Assembly: GCA_014873095.1 (NCBI GenBank)
Contig: CP050848.1
Coordinates: 5,205,850-5,269,849 of the forward strand
Direction of reading: 5' to 3'
Length of the DNA: 64,000 nucleotides
From: Planctomycetales bacterium ZRK34
GTDB taxonomy: Bacteria > Planctomycetota > Phycisphaerae > Phycisphaerales > Zrk34
In this document: positions 1 to 9,669 of the stretch, piece by piece
How positions within the stretch are numbered: position 1 is the stretch's first letter
Layout: the number at the start of each line of letters is the position of its first letter
Translations under genes and position numbers: made by a program
The notes under the pieces: model-generated
Told to the model about the DNA's origin: nothing
What the model saw: only the letters and a program-made list of their open reading frames with translations
Database searches by the model: none

Positions 1-99
1 ATCGTTCTTCGCGGCGGATCGCAGTGATTTGACAGATACTGTCAGCCTCGACGCTAAGTGCGATGGGCAAAGCTTGCTGTGTTTCAACTCATGACGATT

Positions 100-1278
100 T
101 CATTCGATGCTGCGTGTCTGTGGCGGCGGGCCGGATAATATCTGATCAAAAAATTCGATTTGGTCCGGGTGATCTGCTGCATATACCTGCTTCTCACGCT
201 CAACCTGATGCAGATATGACTGGACGTTGGCGAGCGTCAGACGAACACCGACCAGTCCTAATTCGCTTGTTTGATCAGAATCACCCAGCATCTGCATCAA
301 CACGTCTTGACCGACCGTTCGTGTGAAGTGGTACGGGTCGTAGAAATACTTCATGGGATGGTCCAGATCGCCGATCTTCGGAACGATCTCGGTTGTGACC
401 GGATTGCAATTCTGAAAGTCCCATACGGCGATTCGGCCTTCGCCGATGCGTGCCGCAATTCCCACAAGACGCTGCTTCCACAGGTTGATGAGTTCCCTCT
501 GTCCACTGCGATCGATCGCAACCTCGCGCAGGACATGGGTCGGAAGAAAAACGATCGTGATTTTAATTTCAGCCTGTTGGACTGCACGCAAAGTTCGTTC
601 AAAGGAGCGTAGTGACTGTTCGACATTCTCTTTAATGCCGAGCGGCGCTGGTTGAGCGGCGCGCCACAACATGTAAGCGAATAGATGCCCATTGCCCAGT
701 TGATCGACGTTTCGAGTTGCGGAAATCACGCGCGGATTGCCGGTGATTGTAGACTGGGCGACTTCAAGCGACTCGGCCAGCGCGTACGCGCTCACTAAAT
801 TCTCCGCATGGTAACTGAATGCGTTGTAATCCGGACTAAAACGTGACTTGTCAAAGTTGGCGATGCCATCCGGGGGGCTGATGATTGAAAACGCAAAAAA
901 GTCCGTGCCGATAACGATTTCATCAGGGCGATGGTCTTGCTCGATGATGAACCGAAGCATGTTCGACTGCTCATACCAGTGACTGCCATAAAGCACGACC
1001 TTCATGATCCGGGCATTGGGGCGCGCCGCACAGGACTCGCTTAGTCCCATGCCCACACGGGAAGTGCCGAACAGCACCAGGTCAGGCCTGCGATACAGGT
1101 AGTCCTCCGCCATGCCGGGCGCCAGACGGCGCTTGCCGGGATCGAAATAGTCGGTTGCCGTTTCGCGATAAGCATTAAAAGGATCAACGATGAGGTTGAT
1201 CGCAAACACTGTCGCAACGGCGACAAAGACGAGCATCGCCACGGTGACCAGATATTGTCGACTGCGTCGTCTGAGCAT
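100..1278 (-). CDS. Membrane-anchored SGNH-like protein, MBOAT partner
   Basis: This 392-residue protein has one N-terminal hydrophobic segment (about residues 9-29) and a periplasmic body. Near residue 68 it carries LVLFGTSRVGMGL, which resembles the first block of SGNH/AlgJ-AlgX-type proteins. Near the C-terminus, DPYHF could be the matching Asp-x-x-His block. It lies 9 nt downstream of the MBOAT acyltransferase gene on the same strand, so the two are probably co-transcribed. Such pairs acylate exported polysaccharides: the MBOAT protein moves the acyl group across the membrane and the SGNH-like protein handles the periplasmic step. The family role is known, but the substrate here is inferred. 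The ATG at 1278 is the only good start. The first 99 bases of the window, beyond its stop codon, hold no recognisable gene. Confidence 0.6.
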   Translation of the reverse strand: MLRRRSRQYLVTVAMLVFVAVATVFAINLIVDPFNAYRETATDYFDPGKRRLAPGMAEDYLYRRPDLVLFGTSRVGMGLSESCAARPNARIMKVVLYGSHWYEQSNMLRFIIEQDHRPDEIVIGTDFFAFSIISPPDGIANFDKSRFSPDYNAFSYHAENLVSAYALAESLEVAQSTITGNPRVISATRNVDQLGNGHLFAYMLWRAAQPAPLGIKENVEQSLRSFERTLRAVQQAEIKITIVFLPTHVLREVAIDRSGQRELINLWKQRLVGIAARIGEGRIAVWDFQNCNPVTTEIVPKIGDLDHPMKYFYDPYHFTRTVGQDVLMQMLGDSDQTSELGLVGVRLTLANVQSYLHQVEREKQVYAADHPDQIEFFDQILSGPPPQTRSIE

Positions 1279-1287
1279 TCGTTTATT

Positions 1288-2796
1288 CTAGAACTGGAAG
1301 TAAATGAATTCCGACGGTTTGGCCAGATTCAACAGGGCGAGCACCAGCATCGTCGCCACCAGCAGCGCCCAGCGTGTGTTCGGATACCACCGCAGGCGCT
1401 TGAGCGGTTTGAGCACGTTGCGCATCATCTCACGGTGACGGATGTCAAGCACCGGATGGGTCAGACGCATGATCTGCTGAGAATTCGGCATGAGGATGAC
1501 CATCGGAATCAGCGTCAACATCCACATCAGGGCTCTAAGTCGTGAGACTTGGCTTTCAAGGCTGAAGTTGTTCAGCATGAACATGGAACCGAGCATGCGG
1601 CCGGCGGCGTCAAATGTCGGCGCTCGAAAAAAGACCCACGCGATGATGACCGCCAGAAACGTCAGGGCCCAACCGATTGCACTTTCGAGCCGACCGGCGG
1701 TGATGGATCGGGTTCCACGCCGGACTGCGGCGCCACGATACTGAATCCAGATATTGTTGATGATCAGGTAGATGCCGTGGAGGCCGCCCCATGCGATGAA
1801 TGTCCAGCCGACGCCGTGCCACATGCCGCCGAGCAGCATTGTTGTCATCAGGTTGAAGTATCGCCGCATAGGCCCCAGGCGATTACCCCCGAGCGGGATA
1901 TATAGATAATCGCGAAGAAACCGGGACAACGTCAAGTGCCACGACCGCCAGAATTCGATAATGTTTTTCGATTTGTAGGGTGAGTTGAAGTTCGCCGGGA
2001 GTCGGATGCCGAACATGCCGGCGATGCCGATCGCCATGTCTGAATAGCCGGAGAAATCGAAGTATATCTGCATGGTGTACGCCAACGCGCCGATCCATGC
2101 CTCGGCCAGGGTCGGATCGTGACCCGCAAGGGCAGTGTTGAATATCGGTGTCGCATATGTCGCCATCGTGTCCGCGATCATCACTTTCTTGAACAAGCCG
2201 ATGGCAAACATCGTCAGTCCGGCACTGAACACATCGGGCTTCATCTTGCCGGCGTCGGGGTGAGAGAACTGCGGCAGCATCTCTTTGTGGTGCACAATCG
2301 GGCCGGCGATCAGTTGTGGGAAGAACGTGACGAACAGTGTGTAGTCGATGAAGTTGTACTCGCGGGTGTATCCGCGGTAGGCGTCGACCAGGTACGCGAT
2401 CTGTTGGAATGTGAAAAACGAGATACCCAGCGGCAGGACGATCGCACTGATGTTGTAGTCAATGCCGGTCAGGTCGCTGAACGTCTGCAGGAAGAAGTTG
2501 GTGTACTTGAAGTATCCGAGCAGGGCTAGATTGAATGTCGTACCACCGATCAGTAAGATCCGCCGTGCACGGTATGGCCTGACCAGCCCCAGATAGGTAC
2601 CCACCGTGAAGTTGACCAGAACGGAGGTGCCCAGCAACAGGAGGTACTTCGGCTCCCACCACATGTAATACACCAGTGAACATGCCACCAACCAGGCCAT
2701 CGCCGCCCGGCGTCTGCCCAGTTGAGAGCAGATATAGTACCCCGCCAGGCTCAGTGGCAGAAAAACCAGTATGAAGATGTACGAATTAAAGAGCAC
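1288..2796 (-). CDS. MBOAT family O-acyltransferase (AlgI-like)
   Basis: This 502-residue polytopic membrane protein starts at a GTG codon and begins LFNSYIFILVFLPL, the usual opening of AlgI-type proteins. It contains the family blocks FWRSWHLTLSRFLRDYLY and GMWHGVGWTF, the latter with the presumed catalytic histidine. The length matches the AlgI/DltB-like family (about 460-520 residues). It should transfer acetyl or another short acyl group to an exported polysaccharide together with the neighbouring SGNH-like protein. The GTG start has no strong Shine-Dalgarno sequence in front of it. Acyl donor and glycan are unknown. Confidence 0.92.
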   Translation of the reverse strand: MLFNSYIFILVFLPLSLAGYYICSQLGRRRAAMAWLVACSLVYYMWWEPKYLLLLGTSVLVNFTVGTYLGLVRPYRARRILLIGGTTFNLALLGYFKYTNFFLQTFSDLTGIDYNISAIVLPLGISFFTFQQIAYLVDAYRGYTREYNFIDYTLFVTFFPQLIAGPIVHHKEMLPQFSHPDAGKMKPDVFSAGLTMFAIGLFKKVMIADTMATYATPIFNTALAGHDPTLAEAWIGALAYTMQIYFDFSGYSDMAIGIAGMFGIRLPANFNSPYKSKNIIEFWRSWHLTLSRFLRDYLYIPLGGNRLGPMRRYFNLMTTMLLGGMWHGVGWTFIAWGGLHGIYLIINNIWIQYRGAAVRRGTRSITAGRLESAIGWALTFLAVIIAWVFFRAPTFDAAGRMLGSMFMLNNFSLESQVSRLRALMWMLTLIPMVILMPNSQQIMRLTHPVLDIRHREMMRNVLKPLKRLRWYPNTRWALLVATMLVLALLNLAKPSEFIYFQF

Positions 2797-2866
2797 GTTT
2801 TAATCCACGCTTCGAATCTTCGTATGGTTCATGCCAACAGTCATATGGTCGGCTGCGTTCTTACAA

Positions 2867-2897
2867 ATCATACTCGGTCGAAAAACAGCTATGACAA
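2867..2897 (-). promoter_or_regulatory. Candidate promoter for the MBOAT pair
   Basis: On the minus strand TTGTCA is followed 19 nt later by TATGAT, about 70 nt before the MBOAT start. Both hexamers are close to the sigma-70-type consensus, but the spacer is long. The surrounding 268-nt gap (2797-3064) shows nothing else. This is sequence resemblance only. Confidence 0.3.
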
Positions 2898-3064
2898 AAC
2901 CTGTTGGGTCAATTAAACGGCCCTGTTATGAGTCATGCTTTTGGATGGGATGCATGTGATTCGTCCATGCGGGCTGTTTGCTGCAGTTGAAGTAGCTCGC
3001 GGCCGAAGTGTGTATGTGGTTGATGAAGGCGTTAAACGGGATCGAGGTGTCAAATCCAACTCTC

Positions 3065-4030
3065 TCAAGAAGGTGTCGGCGTAAGCCGCCATGGGTCGAG
3101 ATTGATGCCCAGACGGACTTCCAGCCTGGTGATGTCCGCCGCGTAATAATCATACAAACGTGCTTCTAGTTCTCTGCTGATGTCGGGGCGTTTGTTGCCG
3201 AGAATGGGTCGCAATATGCGATTGTCGACGCGATGTGAAAAACTGATCAGTGACTGATGCCGGACACGACGGCGGAAAATATTCGTAGCATGGTTCATAC
3301 CCAACCGGTCAAAAAAACGCAGCCATCGTAATCGTGTCAGGTGATAGATGCCCTCACGCTCCCGATGATGCACGATGAGTTGCTCACCACGTTGTGAAAC
3401 ATCTAAAAATCGGCAAAGAGCATCAAGGTGAATTGCCTGATCCTTAATGAACTGCTCCCAGATGATCACATGCATTCGATCTGGTTCGAAATACTGGTCG
3501 TAGCGCGCCAGTGCCTCTCCGTAGTTGCCATAGTCAAGAATCCATGAAGCCGCGGGATAGCGCTGGGCGTCATAGGCGTGATCAAGAATCTGTCGCAAAC
3601 CATGCTCGGGGGATGCAAGTGGCAGGCAATTACGCAACATGTAATGATAGTAAGCTGAAATGGCTCGTTTTACCGGGTTGCGGAGAATGACGATCAACTT
3701 GACGTCGGGGATGTCATTGGCAAGACGCGCCGCAACGGGGGCTTCTGACAGGTAATCCGGGCGCTTCATGACGCAAACCAAGCCCTCCTTGGCATCGTCA
3801 AAGCACTTGGTCACGCTGTCAATGGTGTTCTCTTGGTAATACGGGTCAACGAAATATGGGTTCTCCCACGGCAGCATGAATACTTCGCAATGCCGCTCAA
3901 GGCATCGTCCGAGGTAGGTTGTGCCCGACTTCTGGGCGCCGATGATGATCGCATGGGGCAACTGCCCGGTATTTGATGCGCGTTTACAGGCTGCGACCGA
4001 GCTCGTTGTTATGGTATCTGGGGCGCTCAT
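3065..4030 (-). CDS. Sulfotransferase
   Basis: This 321-residue PAPS-dependent sulfotransferase begins MSAPDTITTSS. The 5'-phosphosulfate-binding loop is GAQKSGTTYLGR near residues 31-42. The 3'-phosphate-binding block is VILRNPVKRAISAYYHY near the middle. It would transfer sulfate from PAPS to a hydroxyl of a glycan or other acceptor. The ATG at 4030 was chosen: it lies 2 nt after the stop of the upstream gene, whereas the reading frame could also open at a TTG at 4036 that overlaps that stop. This is one of two sulfotransferases in the window, which suggests that the polymer is sulfated. The acceptor cannot be told from sequence. Confidence 0.88.
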   Translation of the reverse strand: MSAPDTITTSSVAACKRASNTGQLPHAIIIGAQKSGTTYLGRCLERHCEVFMLPWENPYFVDPYYQENTIDSVTKCFDDAKEGLVCVMKRPDYLSEAPVAARLANDIPDVKLIVILRNPVKRAISAYYHYMLRNCLPLASPEHGLRQILDHAYDAQRYPAASWILDYGNYGEALARYDQYFEPDRMHVIIWEQFIKDQAIHLDALCRFLDVSQRGEQLIVHHREREGIYHLTRLRWLRFFDRLGMNHATNIFRRRVRHQSLISFSHRVDNRILRPILGNKRPDISRELEARLYDYYAADITRLEVRLGINLDPWRLTPTPS

Positions 4031-4032
4031 CG

Positions 4033-5592
4033 TCAATAACGCAATTTCAACTCAGCGAACATGTATTCGGTGTAGTGGGAGCCGAGAACCAGGTGGCCGT
4101 TCGACTGTTCGTCATTAAACGGCGACTTGAGCGATGCCATGGCCCCCTGCCAGGAAAAGATCCGTTTACCGTTGAGTTCGGCAGAAATGCTTGCGTTCGC
4201 CCCGGAGGTCGAGACTTTCAGATTCAATATGTATGGCTCATTGTCTTTGAGTGGCGGAATCACCTGACTGACGGGGCTTTCACTGTATTGCTTGCCGTCG
4301 ATCGTATTCAAGCCGACCAAGGATTTGCGGGAATCGTCCCCGATAATGAAAGCGGCTGAAGTGTTGGCGACAGGTAGATTCATGAACATCGCTCGATCGC
4401 CTTTGGTCCGGGCAAACTTGATGCTCAACTCGTAATTTGCTGGCATTTTAGTGCGAAGCAGAATGCGGGTGCTGTCGCCGCGACGGGACTGGAGCCGGCC
4501 ATTTTCCAATGTCCAATTTCCGGCGATCGATGCTTTGGAAGGGTCAAGGCCGCTCAGCAGATCAATCCAGGCGCCCGCACGGGGTGAGTCGCTGGACGTA
4601 GATGCAAGTGACTCAAGTCGCTTCTGAACGCGTTCGGCCGCCACCCGTACTTTGACAGTCTGCAGGTCCGCCTGATCCTGACCGGCGAGGTAGGCATCGT
4701 AGTAGGCTTTGGCGTGCTGCAAAGTTGTGACTACAGACTCTGCGTCATCCGCGTCGCTGCTGAGGTCAACGTACCAGTCACCCAATAAGACCTTCTGATC
4801 ATCAGTCAGCGATGCGATGTCGGTACAAGCCAGGGAGATGAGCTTGTTGAATTGTGCGTCTTTGGAAAGAAAAGAATATTTCCGGGCCTCGGCGGGATTG
4901 TCTAGTTTGACCAGGTATGTCGTCAGCAGGGCGTGGGCGGCGCGTGCATCATCGGGATCGTTCTTGAGGCGTTGTTTGTAATCCTCGATCATCCGCTGGA
5001 TGGATTGTCGACGGGTCACGTTGTCTAATTGGTCGCGAACTTCAGTGACGCGCGGCGAATTGATCTGGTTGGCGGTTGCCAGGGCGCGACGGAGATATGT
5101 CGCGGCCTCGGACATCTCGCCGTTCTTTGCTCGGCGCGTGGCCGCGGCCGTCAGTTCATCGACAAGTTGTTCACCCGCTCGCGAACGTTGATCGCCGCGC
5201 GCCGTGGCGAACTGTCGCTGAAGCAGGACCATGATGCGTTTTTCTGCGTCGGTCTGCTGCTCGGGCGCCACGGTGATGAGATGACGCATCGCTGACAGTG
5301 CCGTTTCATATCCATCCGGCGTGCGCGAAGCCAGGTTGTACGATTCATTGCAGAGCAGGATCGCCAGTTCTGCGGGTGAAGACTCGGTAATATCAAGCAT
5401 CTCTTGGGCCAGTTGGATGTCGTCATCACGATTCGGCGTTGCGCTGACGCGACTGATTCGGTCGCTGAACAACTGATCGAATGTCTGCTTCACATTCGAC
5501 TGGTCGGCCGCATCCGCTAAACCGTAAGTCAGCATCACGATCCCGCATACAAGGGCCATGAGCAATGAGTCTTTTGTGCATGCAGTGATCAT
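4033..5592 (-). CDS. Secreted helical-repeat protein with beta-sandwich C-terminus
   Basis: This 519-residue protein of unknown function has a probable signal peptide (residues about 11-29, hydrophobic, ending near GLADAADQS). Residues about 35-340 are alpha-helical and Ala/Gln/Arg-rich, with TPR-like spacing. The last 150 residues look like a LamG or DUF1080-type jelly roll, with the pattern AGNWTLENGRLQSRRG followed by strand-rich sequence ending in ELKLRY. The C-terminal domain recalls the DUF1080 protein at 60738-62597, but the relation is weak by eye. The gene is immediately upstream of, and nearly touches, the sulfotransferase gene, so the two are likely translated from one mRNA. A carbohydrate-binding or scaffold role is a guess. 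Confidence 0.6.
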   Translation of the reverse strand: MITACTKDSLLMALVCGIVMLTYGLADAADQSNVKQTFDQLFSDRISRVSATPNRDDDIQLAQEMLDITESSPAELAILLCNESYNLASRTPDGYETALSAMRHLITVAPEQQTDAEKRIMVLLQRQFATARGDQRSRAGEQLVDELTAAATRRAKNGEMSEAATYLRRALATANQINSPRVTEVRDQLDNVTRRQSIQRMIEDYKQRLKNDPDDARAAHALLTTYLVKLDNPAEARKYSFLSKDAQFNKLISLACTDIASLTDDQKVLLGDWYVDLSSDADDAESVVTTLQHAKAYYDAYLAGQDQADLQTVKVRVAAERVQKRLESLASTSSDSPRAGAWIDLLSGLDPSKASIAGNWTLENGRLQSRRGDSTRILLRTKMPANYELSIKFARTKGDRAMFMNLPVANTSAAFIIGDDSRKSLVGLNTIDGKQYSESPVSQVIPPLKDNEPYILNLKVSTSGANASISAELNGKRIFSWQGAMASLKSPFNDEQSNGHLVLGSHYTEYMFAELKLRY

Positions 5593-5668
5593 GGGTCTGA
5601 TCCAGATTCAGCTGGGATGTGCGTTGAAGAAGATCGGCAGGTATTGTAAGTGCATGTTGTTGCGGAGT

Positions 5669-8296
5669 CTAGCGTGTGACCAAGTGGTACAGGTGGTTCG
5701 CTGACAACGGAAAGATAATCTGGCCGCTATCGAAGGTCTTCGTCGGCAGCGGAGCACCATCCGGATAGCCGTTGGCATCCAGCGGCGTGACTTGCACCTC
5801 GCCGTCCCCCCAGTGATTCAACCGCACCGCGGTCTGGTTCTGCTCCAGATTGAACGGCCAGCCGCCCATGTCCGTGATCTGCCCGACATCGTGGGTGAAT
5901 CCGTAAGGCTTGTCACGTGTCACCGATTGGACGAGCAGGCGACGTGACTTGGCGATTGGCTGATCGTCCAGCGCGATCACGAGCACGGCCGTGAAGGGAT
6001 TTGTCGTCTGGAGCATCAGGTCGTCGCACGTCACCTTGCCCGCCTGCTCAAGGAAGCCAACTGCTCCCTGGCAACGCGGTGTGTTGATGCGAACCCAGCC
6101 CAGTTTGTGATCCCAGGCCAACTGCCCGTTCGCACTACGGATGATCTTCGCATCACGATCGATGAATGGCACGAGATTCTGCTCGTGTGGTTTCGCCTGC
6201 TTGCGATAGTCGATCTGTACTGGGCCTACGAGCATGGACAGCGGATCGATTGGCTGCGGTGGAATATGCACCGGGGCGTCCGGGCCTACGGCGCGTACCA
6301 TGATCGGTTCCGGCTGACTGACATCGCCGCGTCGATACATGAGCGCCGATGCGGGAAACGCGCCGATGATCGAGGGGCTTCCGATCTGGAATTTGATCAT
6401 GTGGCGGTCAGCCAGCAGAGGCGAGCCGACCGCAAAGAAACAAGCGGCATCAAGTCCCTGCAGAGCCGAGTAAGCCGCGGTCAGCGGAGCTGCCTCATTA
6501 TGAAACTTATTGGGGTTGTCCCAGTTCAACTCACTGATGATTTGAGGTTTGCCGACAATCGTGGGCTGAATGAATGGGGCATCCTCTGGTGCAAGCACTG
6601 CCGCGCGGTCGATCCACCGATGGCCGACCCGCACGTCGTATACGGACGCTTCGCCAGTGACCTTTACATGAAAGTAGTGGTGCGCATCGATCAGGTCGCC
6701 CGGCAGGTAGGACCATCGCTCGGCATCATCCAGCACGTCCGGTGAAGCGGTCTTCCAGTTGCCGGTCACGACCATGCCCTGGTAGCCGAGGTCTTCATGG
6801 AGATAGCGTACGGTGTCGGCATAGAAATCACGCTGAACCGTGGCGAGAAAAATGGCCTGATCACGAAGACGTTTGCGGCGCGCTTTGTCGGTTTGCTTCA
6901 GGCTCTTGGGCAAGAACTTCCACGCCGGCAGAATCCGGGCACGCGGGGGATCGTTTACATCATGCGGATACTGCGCTCCGCCCCATGCATTGACAGCGTC
7001 TCTGATCGAACCGTATCGCTTGACAAGCCATTGGCCGTATCGACGTTCCAGTGAATCCCACGTCTTCTTTGGCACGTTAGACTCATCAAGCGTGAAAAAC
7101 AGCAGGCTGTCTTCATTGATGATTTCGATGTATGCCACGGCCGGTTCCTTGGCCAGTGGCTGTCCGGTCGATGGCATGGGCGTGGTCAGCAGTTCTTTGA
7201 GCCAACCGCGGTGTCGCTGTTGGAAACTCTCGTCCAGGAACAGCATGGCCAGCGGATGCTTGTTCTCCATCAGCCGGTATTCGCCGACGTTGTACTCCGG
7301 CCGCACGTTCATGTGTACGGGAAAATAGAACGAGATGCCGGTGTAGATTCCCTGGGCTTTGTTGCTGACGATCAGTCGATGCAGATCGCGCAGACGGCCG
7401 GCGTCTAGTTTCGTCGCATCCGCCTGTTCGCTCCAGAGCGGGGCGTGGTAGCGAACAAGATTAACGCCGAATTTGGCGAGTTTGCGAGACATGTAATTCA
7501 GCGAAGTGTCATCGGCTCCGGCGACGTTGGCGTTGACGTTCACACCCCAGAAACGCGTCGGCGTACCGTCGGCCAATTCCAGGTGATCATCAACCGCCCG
7601 CACGTAGCCCTTGGCCCCGGCCTGGTCTTCATTGAGCCTGCGCAGATCGAAAGCCGCGTGCTCGGCAAACGAATCAATGTCCGGTTCGTAGGCATAATGG
7701 CCGGGCTCTGCAAGACCGGTTTTTTCGCCCGGCTTGTATTGACCATTCGGAAAGAACAGGCCTTTGCTCAGGGCGAAGGCATCAAAGCCGGCGGTCTGGC
7801 TTTCACCCGGCGCGACGGTCAACTCAATCCGCAGCAGGTGCATGCCTGCATCCAACTCCACCGGCTCCATCGATATCCAGTTTGCGGGAATGTGCTTGCG
7901 AATGACAACCGAATCCAACAGATTGACATCGCGACCGACCTCGTTCCACGGTTGATCATCAATCCGCCAGCGAAACGGACCGTGTCGCCAGAGCTTTCTG
8001 CACCAGACGCTGTAGCGGCCAGCCTCAGGGCAGTTGAAGCGGTATGTCGCAAATGCAGGTGGGGCGCCGGGTGCTCGGGCGTCGTCGGAGTGCGTCAGCC
8101 AGTTGCCCCCTGAAAGCTTGGCCGCTTCATCGCCCTTGGGTGAAAACCATGTTCGTTTCGGAAAGCTCGTATCGAAAGGCTGCTCCCCCTCGATCCAGAT
8201 CAGTGTTTGGCCTTTTTCTTCAGCGCGACAGGACGCCGACCTTAAACCAATCGTCGGCATCGCAAGCATGAATAGCAGCAGGGTGGATCGAGTCAT
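5669..8296 (-). CDS. Secreted clan GH-A-like glycoside hydrolase
   Basis: This 875-residue protein has a signal peptide (MTRSTLLLFMLAMPTIG followed by an Ala/Ser-rich cleavage region). An N-terminal beta-sandwich, probably carbohydrate-binding, covers residues about 25-190. A TIM-barrel follows with GVNVNANVAG and LVRYHAPLW, typical of GH-A strands. The presumed acid/base glutamate is in EIINEDS (about residue 395) and the presumed nucleophile in ISELNWDNP (about residue 589). A C-terminal beta-rich domain closes the protein. The ATG at 8296 lies 2 nt after the epimerase stop and directly precedes the signal peptide; an upstream in-frame start at 8347 would put 17 residues before it and is less likely. 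It may trim or degrade the locus's own polymer or an environmental glycan. The GH family number is not assigned. Confidence 0.72.
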   Translation of the reverse strand: MTRSTLLLFMLAMPTIGLRSASCRAEEKGQTLIWIEGEQPFDTSFPKRTWFSPKGDEAAKLSGGNWLTHSDDARAPGAPPAFATYRFNCPEAGRYSVWCRKLWRHGPFRWRIDDQPWNEVGRDVNLLDSVVIRKHIPANWISMEPVELDAGMHLLRIELTVAPGESQTAGFDAFALSKGLFFPNGQYKPGEKTGLAEPGHYAYEPDIDSFAEHAAFDLRRLNEDQAGAKGYVRAVDDHLELADGTPTRFWGVNVNANVAGADDTSLNYMSRKLAKFGVNLVRYHAPLWSEQADATKLDAGRLRDLHRLIVSNKAQGIYTGISFYFPVHMNVRPEYNVGEYRLMENKHPLAMLFLDESFQQRHRGWLKELLTTPMPSTGQPLAKEPAVAYIEIINEDSLLFFTLDESNVPKKTWDSLERRYGQWLVKRYGSIRDAVNAWGGAQYPHDVNDPPRARILPAWKFLPKSLKQTDKARRKRLRDQAIFLATVQRDFYADTVRYLHEDLGYQGMVVTGNWKTASPDVLDDAERWSYLPGDLIDAHHYFHVKVTGEASVYDVRVGHRWIDRAAVLAPEDAPFIQPTIVGKPQIISELNWDNPNKFHNEAAPLTAAYSALQGLDAACFFAVGSPLLADRHMIKFQIGSPSIIGAFPASALMYRRGDVSQPEPIMVRAVGPDAPVHIPPQPIDPLSMLVGPVQIDYRKQAKPHEQNLVPFIDRDAKIIRSANGQLAWDHKLGWVRINTPRCQGAVGFLEQAGKVTCDDLMLQTTNPFTAVLVIALDDQPIAKSRRLLVQSVTRDKPYGFTHDVGQITDMGGWPFNLEQNQTAVRLNHWGDGEVQVTPLDANGYPDGAPLPTKTFDSGQIIFPLSANHLYHLVTR

Positions 8297-8298
8297 AC

Positions 8299-9282
8299 TC
8301 AATCCCGGCTGATCTGAGCGGGGACGAATTGTTGATACCATTGCCATTGAGCTCGAATTCCGGATTCGAAGTCGGTGGAAGGTGAATAGCCCAGTTCTTG
8401 CTGGGCGCGGGTGATGTCCGCATAGGTGCGGTCGACATCCCCCGGCTGCATGGGTTTTCGATCGATGATCGCATCGCGGCCGACGACTCGTTCGATCGTC
8501 TGAATCATCTGCGTCAGGGTGACGGGATCGTGACCGCCGAGGTTGTAAATGCGGTAGCGGTCGCAGCGATCCAGAGCCGCGAGAATGCCTGCGACGATGT
8601 CATGCACAAAGGTGTAGTCACGACTTGTCGATCCATCGCCGAATACGGGAATCGATTTGCCCTCGGAAATTGCGCGGATGAACTTGGCGATGGCCAGGTC
8701 AGGCCGCTGGCGTGGTCCGAACACCGTGAAGAACCGCAGGCAGAAGATCGGCAGGTGATGAAGATGCCAGTACGTATGACAGATCAATTCGCCGGCGCGC
8801 TTGGTCGCAGCGTAAGGGCTGATCGGTTCGTCCACCGGATCGATCTCGGCAAACGGCACCTTCTTGTTATTGCCATAGACGCTGGAACTCGAAGCGAACA
8901 CGAACCGGCTGACTCCTGAAGCGACGGCCGCATCCAGCAGATTCACCGTGCCGTCAAGATTGACCGCCGTGTACAGAGCCGGATCCTCGATGCTCGGGCG
9001 GACGCCCGCCATGGCTGCCAGGTGAATCACGGCATCGGGCTTGGCGGCCTTGAACGTATTGAGGATTGCATCGCGATCCCGGATGTCCAACTCATGCAGC
9101 CCGAAACGATTGTCGTGGGCGAGTTCCTCGGCGTTGCTGCGCTTGATCTGGGGGGCGTAGAACGTGTTGAAATTGTCCACGCCGATCACGCGGCAGCCGC
9201 GCTGCAGCAAGGCCTGACTGACATGCGATCCGATAAACCCGGCTGCGCCAGTGACCAGGATAGATTGCGGAGCGTCACTCAT
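8299..9282 (-). CDS. NAD-dependent nucleotide-sugar epimerase (SDR)
   Basis: This 327-residue extended SDR enzyme has the Rossmann motif VTGAAGFIGSHV at its N-terminus, the serine region FASSSSVYGNNKK and the catalytic YAATK in SPYAATKRAGELICH. The length and the pattern HLAAMAGVRPSIEDP are those of UDP-glucuronate 4-epimerase-like enzymes. GDP- or UDP-hexose epimerases share the fold, so the substrate remains open. It probably converts one nucleotide sugar to its C4 epimer in the cytoplasm. The glycoside hydrolase gene starts 2 nt after its stop codon, implying one transcript. Confidence 0.85.
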   Translation of the reverse strand: MSDAPQSILVTGAAGFIGSHVSQALLQRGCRVIGVDNFNTFYAPQIKRSNAEELAHDNRFGLHELDIRDRDAILNTFKAAKPDAVIHLAAMAGVRPSIEDPALYTAVNLDGTVNLLDAAVASGVSRFVFASSSSVYGNNKKVPFAEIDPVDEPISPYAATKRAGELICHTYWHLHHLPIFCLRFFTVFGPRQRPDLAIAKFIRAISEGKSIPVFGDGSTSRDYTFVHDIVAGILAALDRCDRYRIYNLGGHDPVTLTQMIQTIERVVGRDAIIDRKPMQPGDVDRTYADITRAQQELGYSPSTDFESGIRAQWQWYQQFVPAQISRD

Positions 9283-9669
9283 GGGTCAAGGATTCCCGAT
9301 GTTGGGCGAAAAAGCGGTCAGAAAAATGCTTCGACGATCCGGGGCTGAACGCGGCCCGCCACAGTTCGTCACATTGTATGGCTTTATCGTCGGCGGAATG
9401 GAAAGAGTTGAGAAAATTCGCTGTAAACAGAATTTATGTGCGTCGCCATTCAAATCGTCCACGGTTCCGTCCGATTGTTGAACAGTGGATTGTTGATTGC
9501 CGGAGATGATGCACACGCTATCATGATCGGCGATCAGCAGCAGTTACGGGTAGGTGGCTGCGACAAGCACATTGAATGGGCCATCTCTGTGGGTAGGCAA
9601 CATGCCATGTTGCTGACGGGGACGGAGTTTAGCTTCACCCCGTGGCGATAGCTCGCGAGGGCATAACCG
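9283..9669. other. 387-nt gap with no recognisable gene
   Basis: The gap lies between the start of the epimerase gene and the stop of the methyltransferase gene, both on the minus strand. Short reading frames on both strands have no ribosome binding site and no family-like motifs. It presumably carries the promoter of the epimerase/hydrolase unit, but no clear -35/-10 pair was found. Confidence 0.5.
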
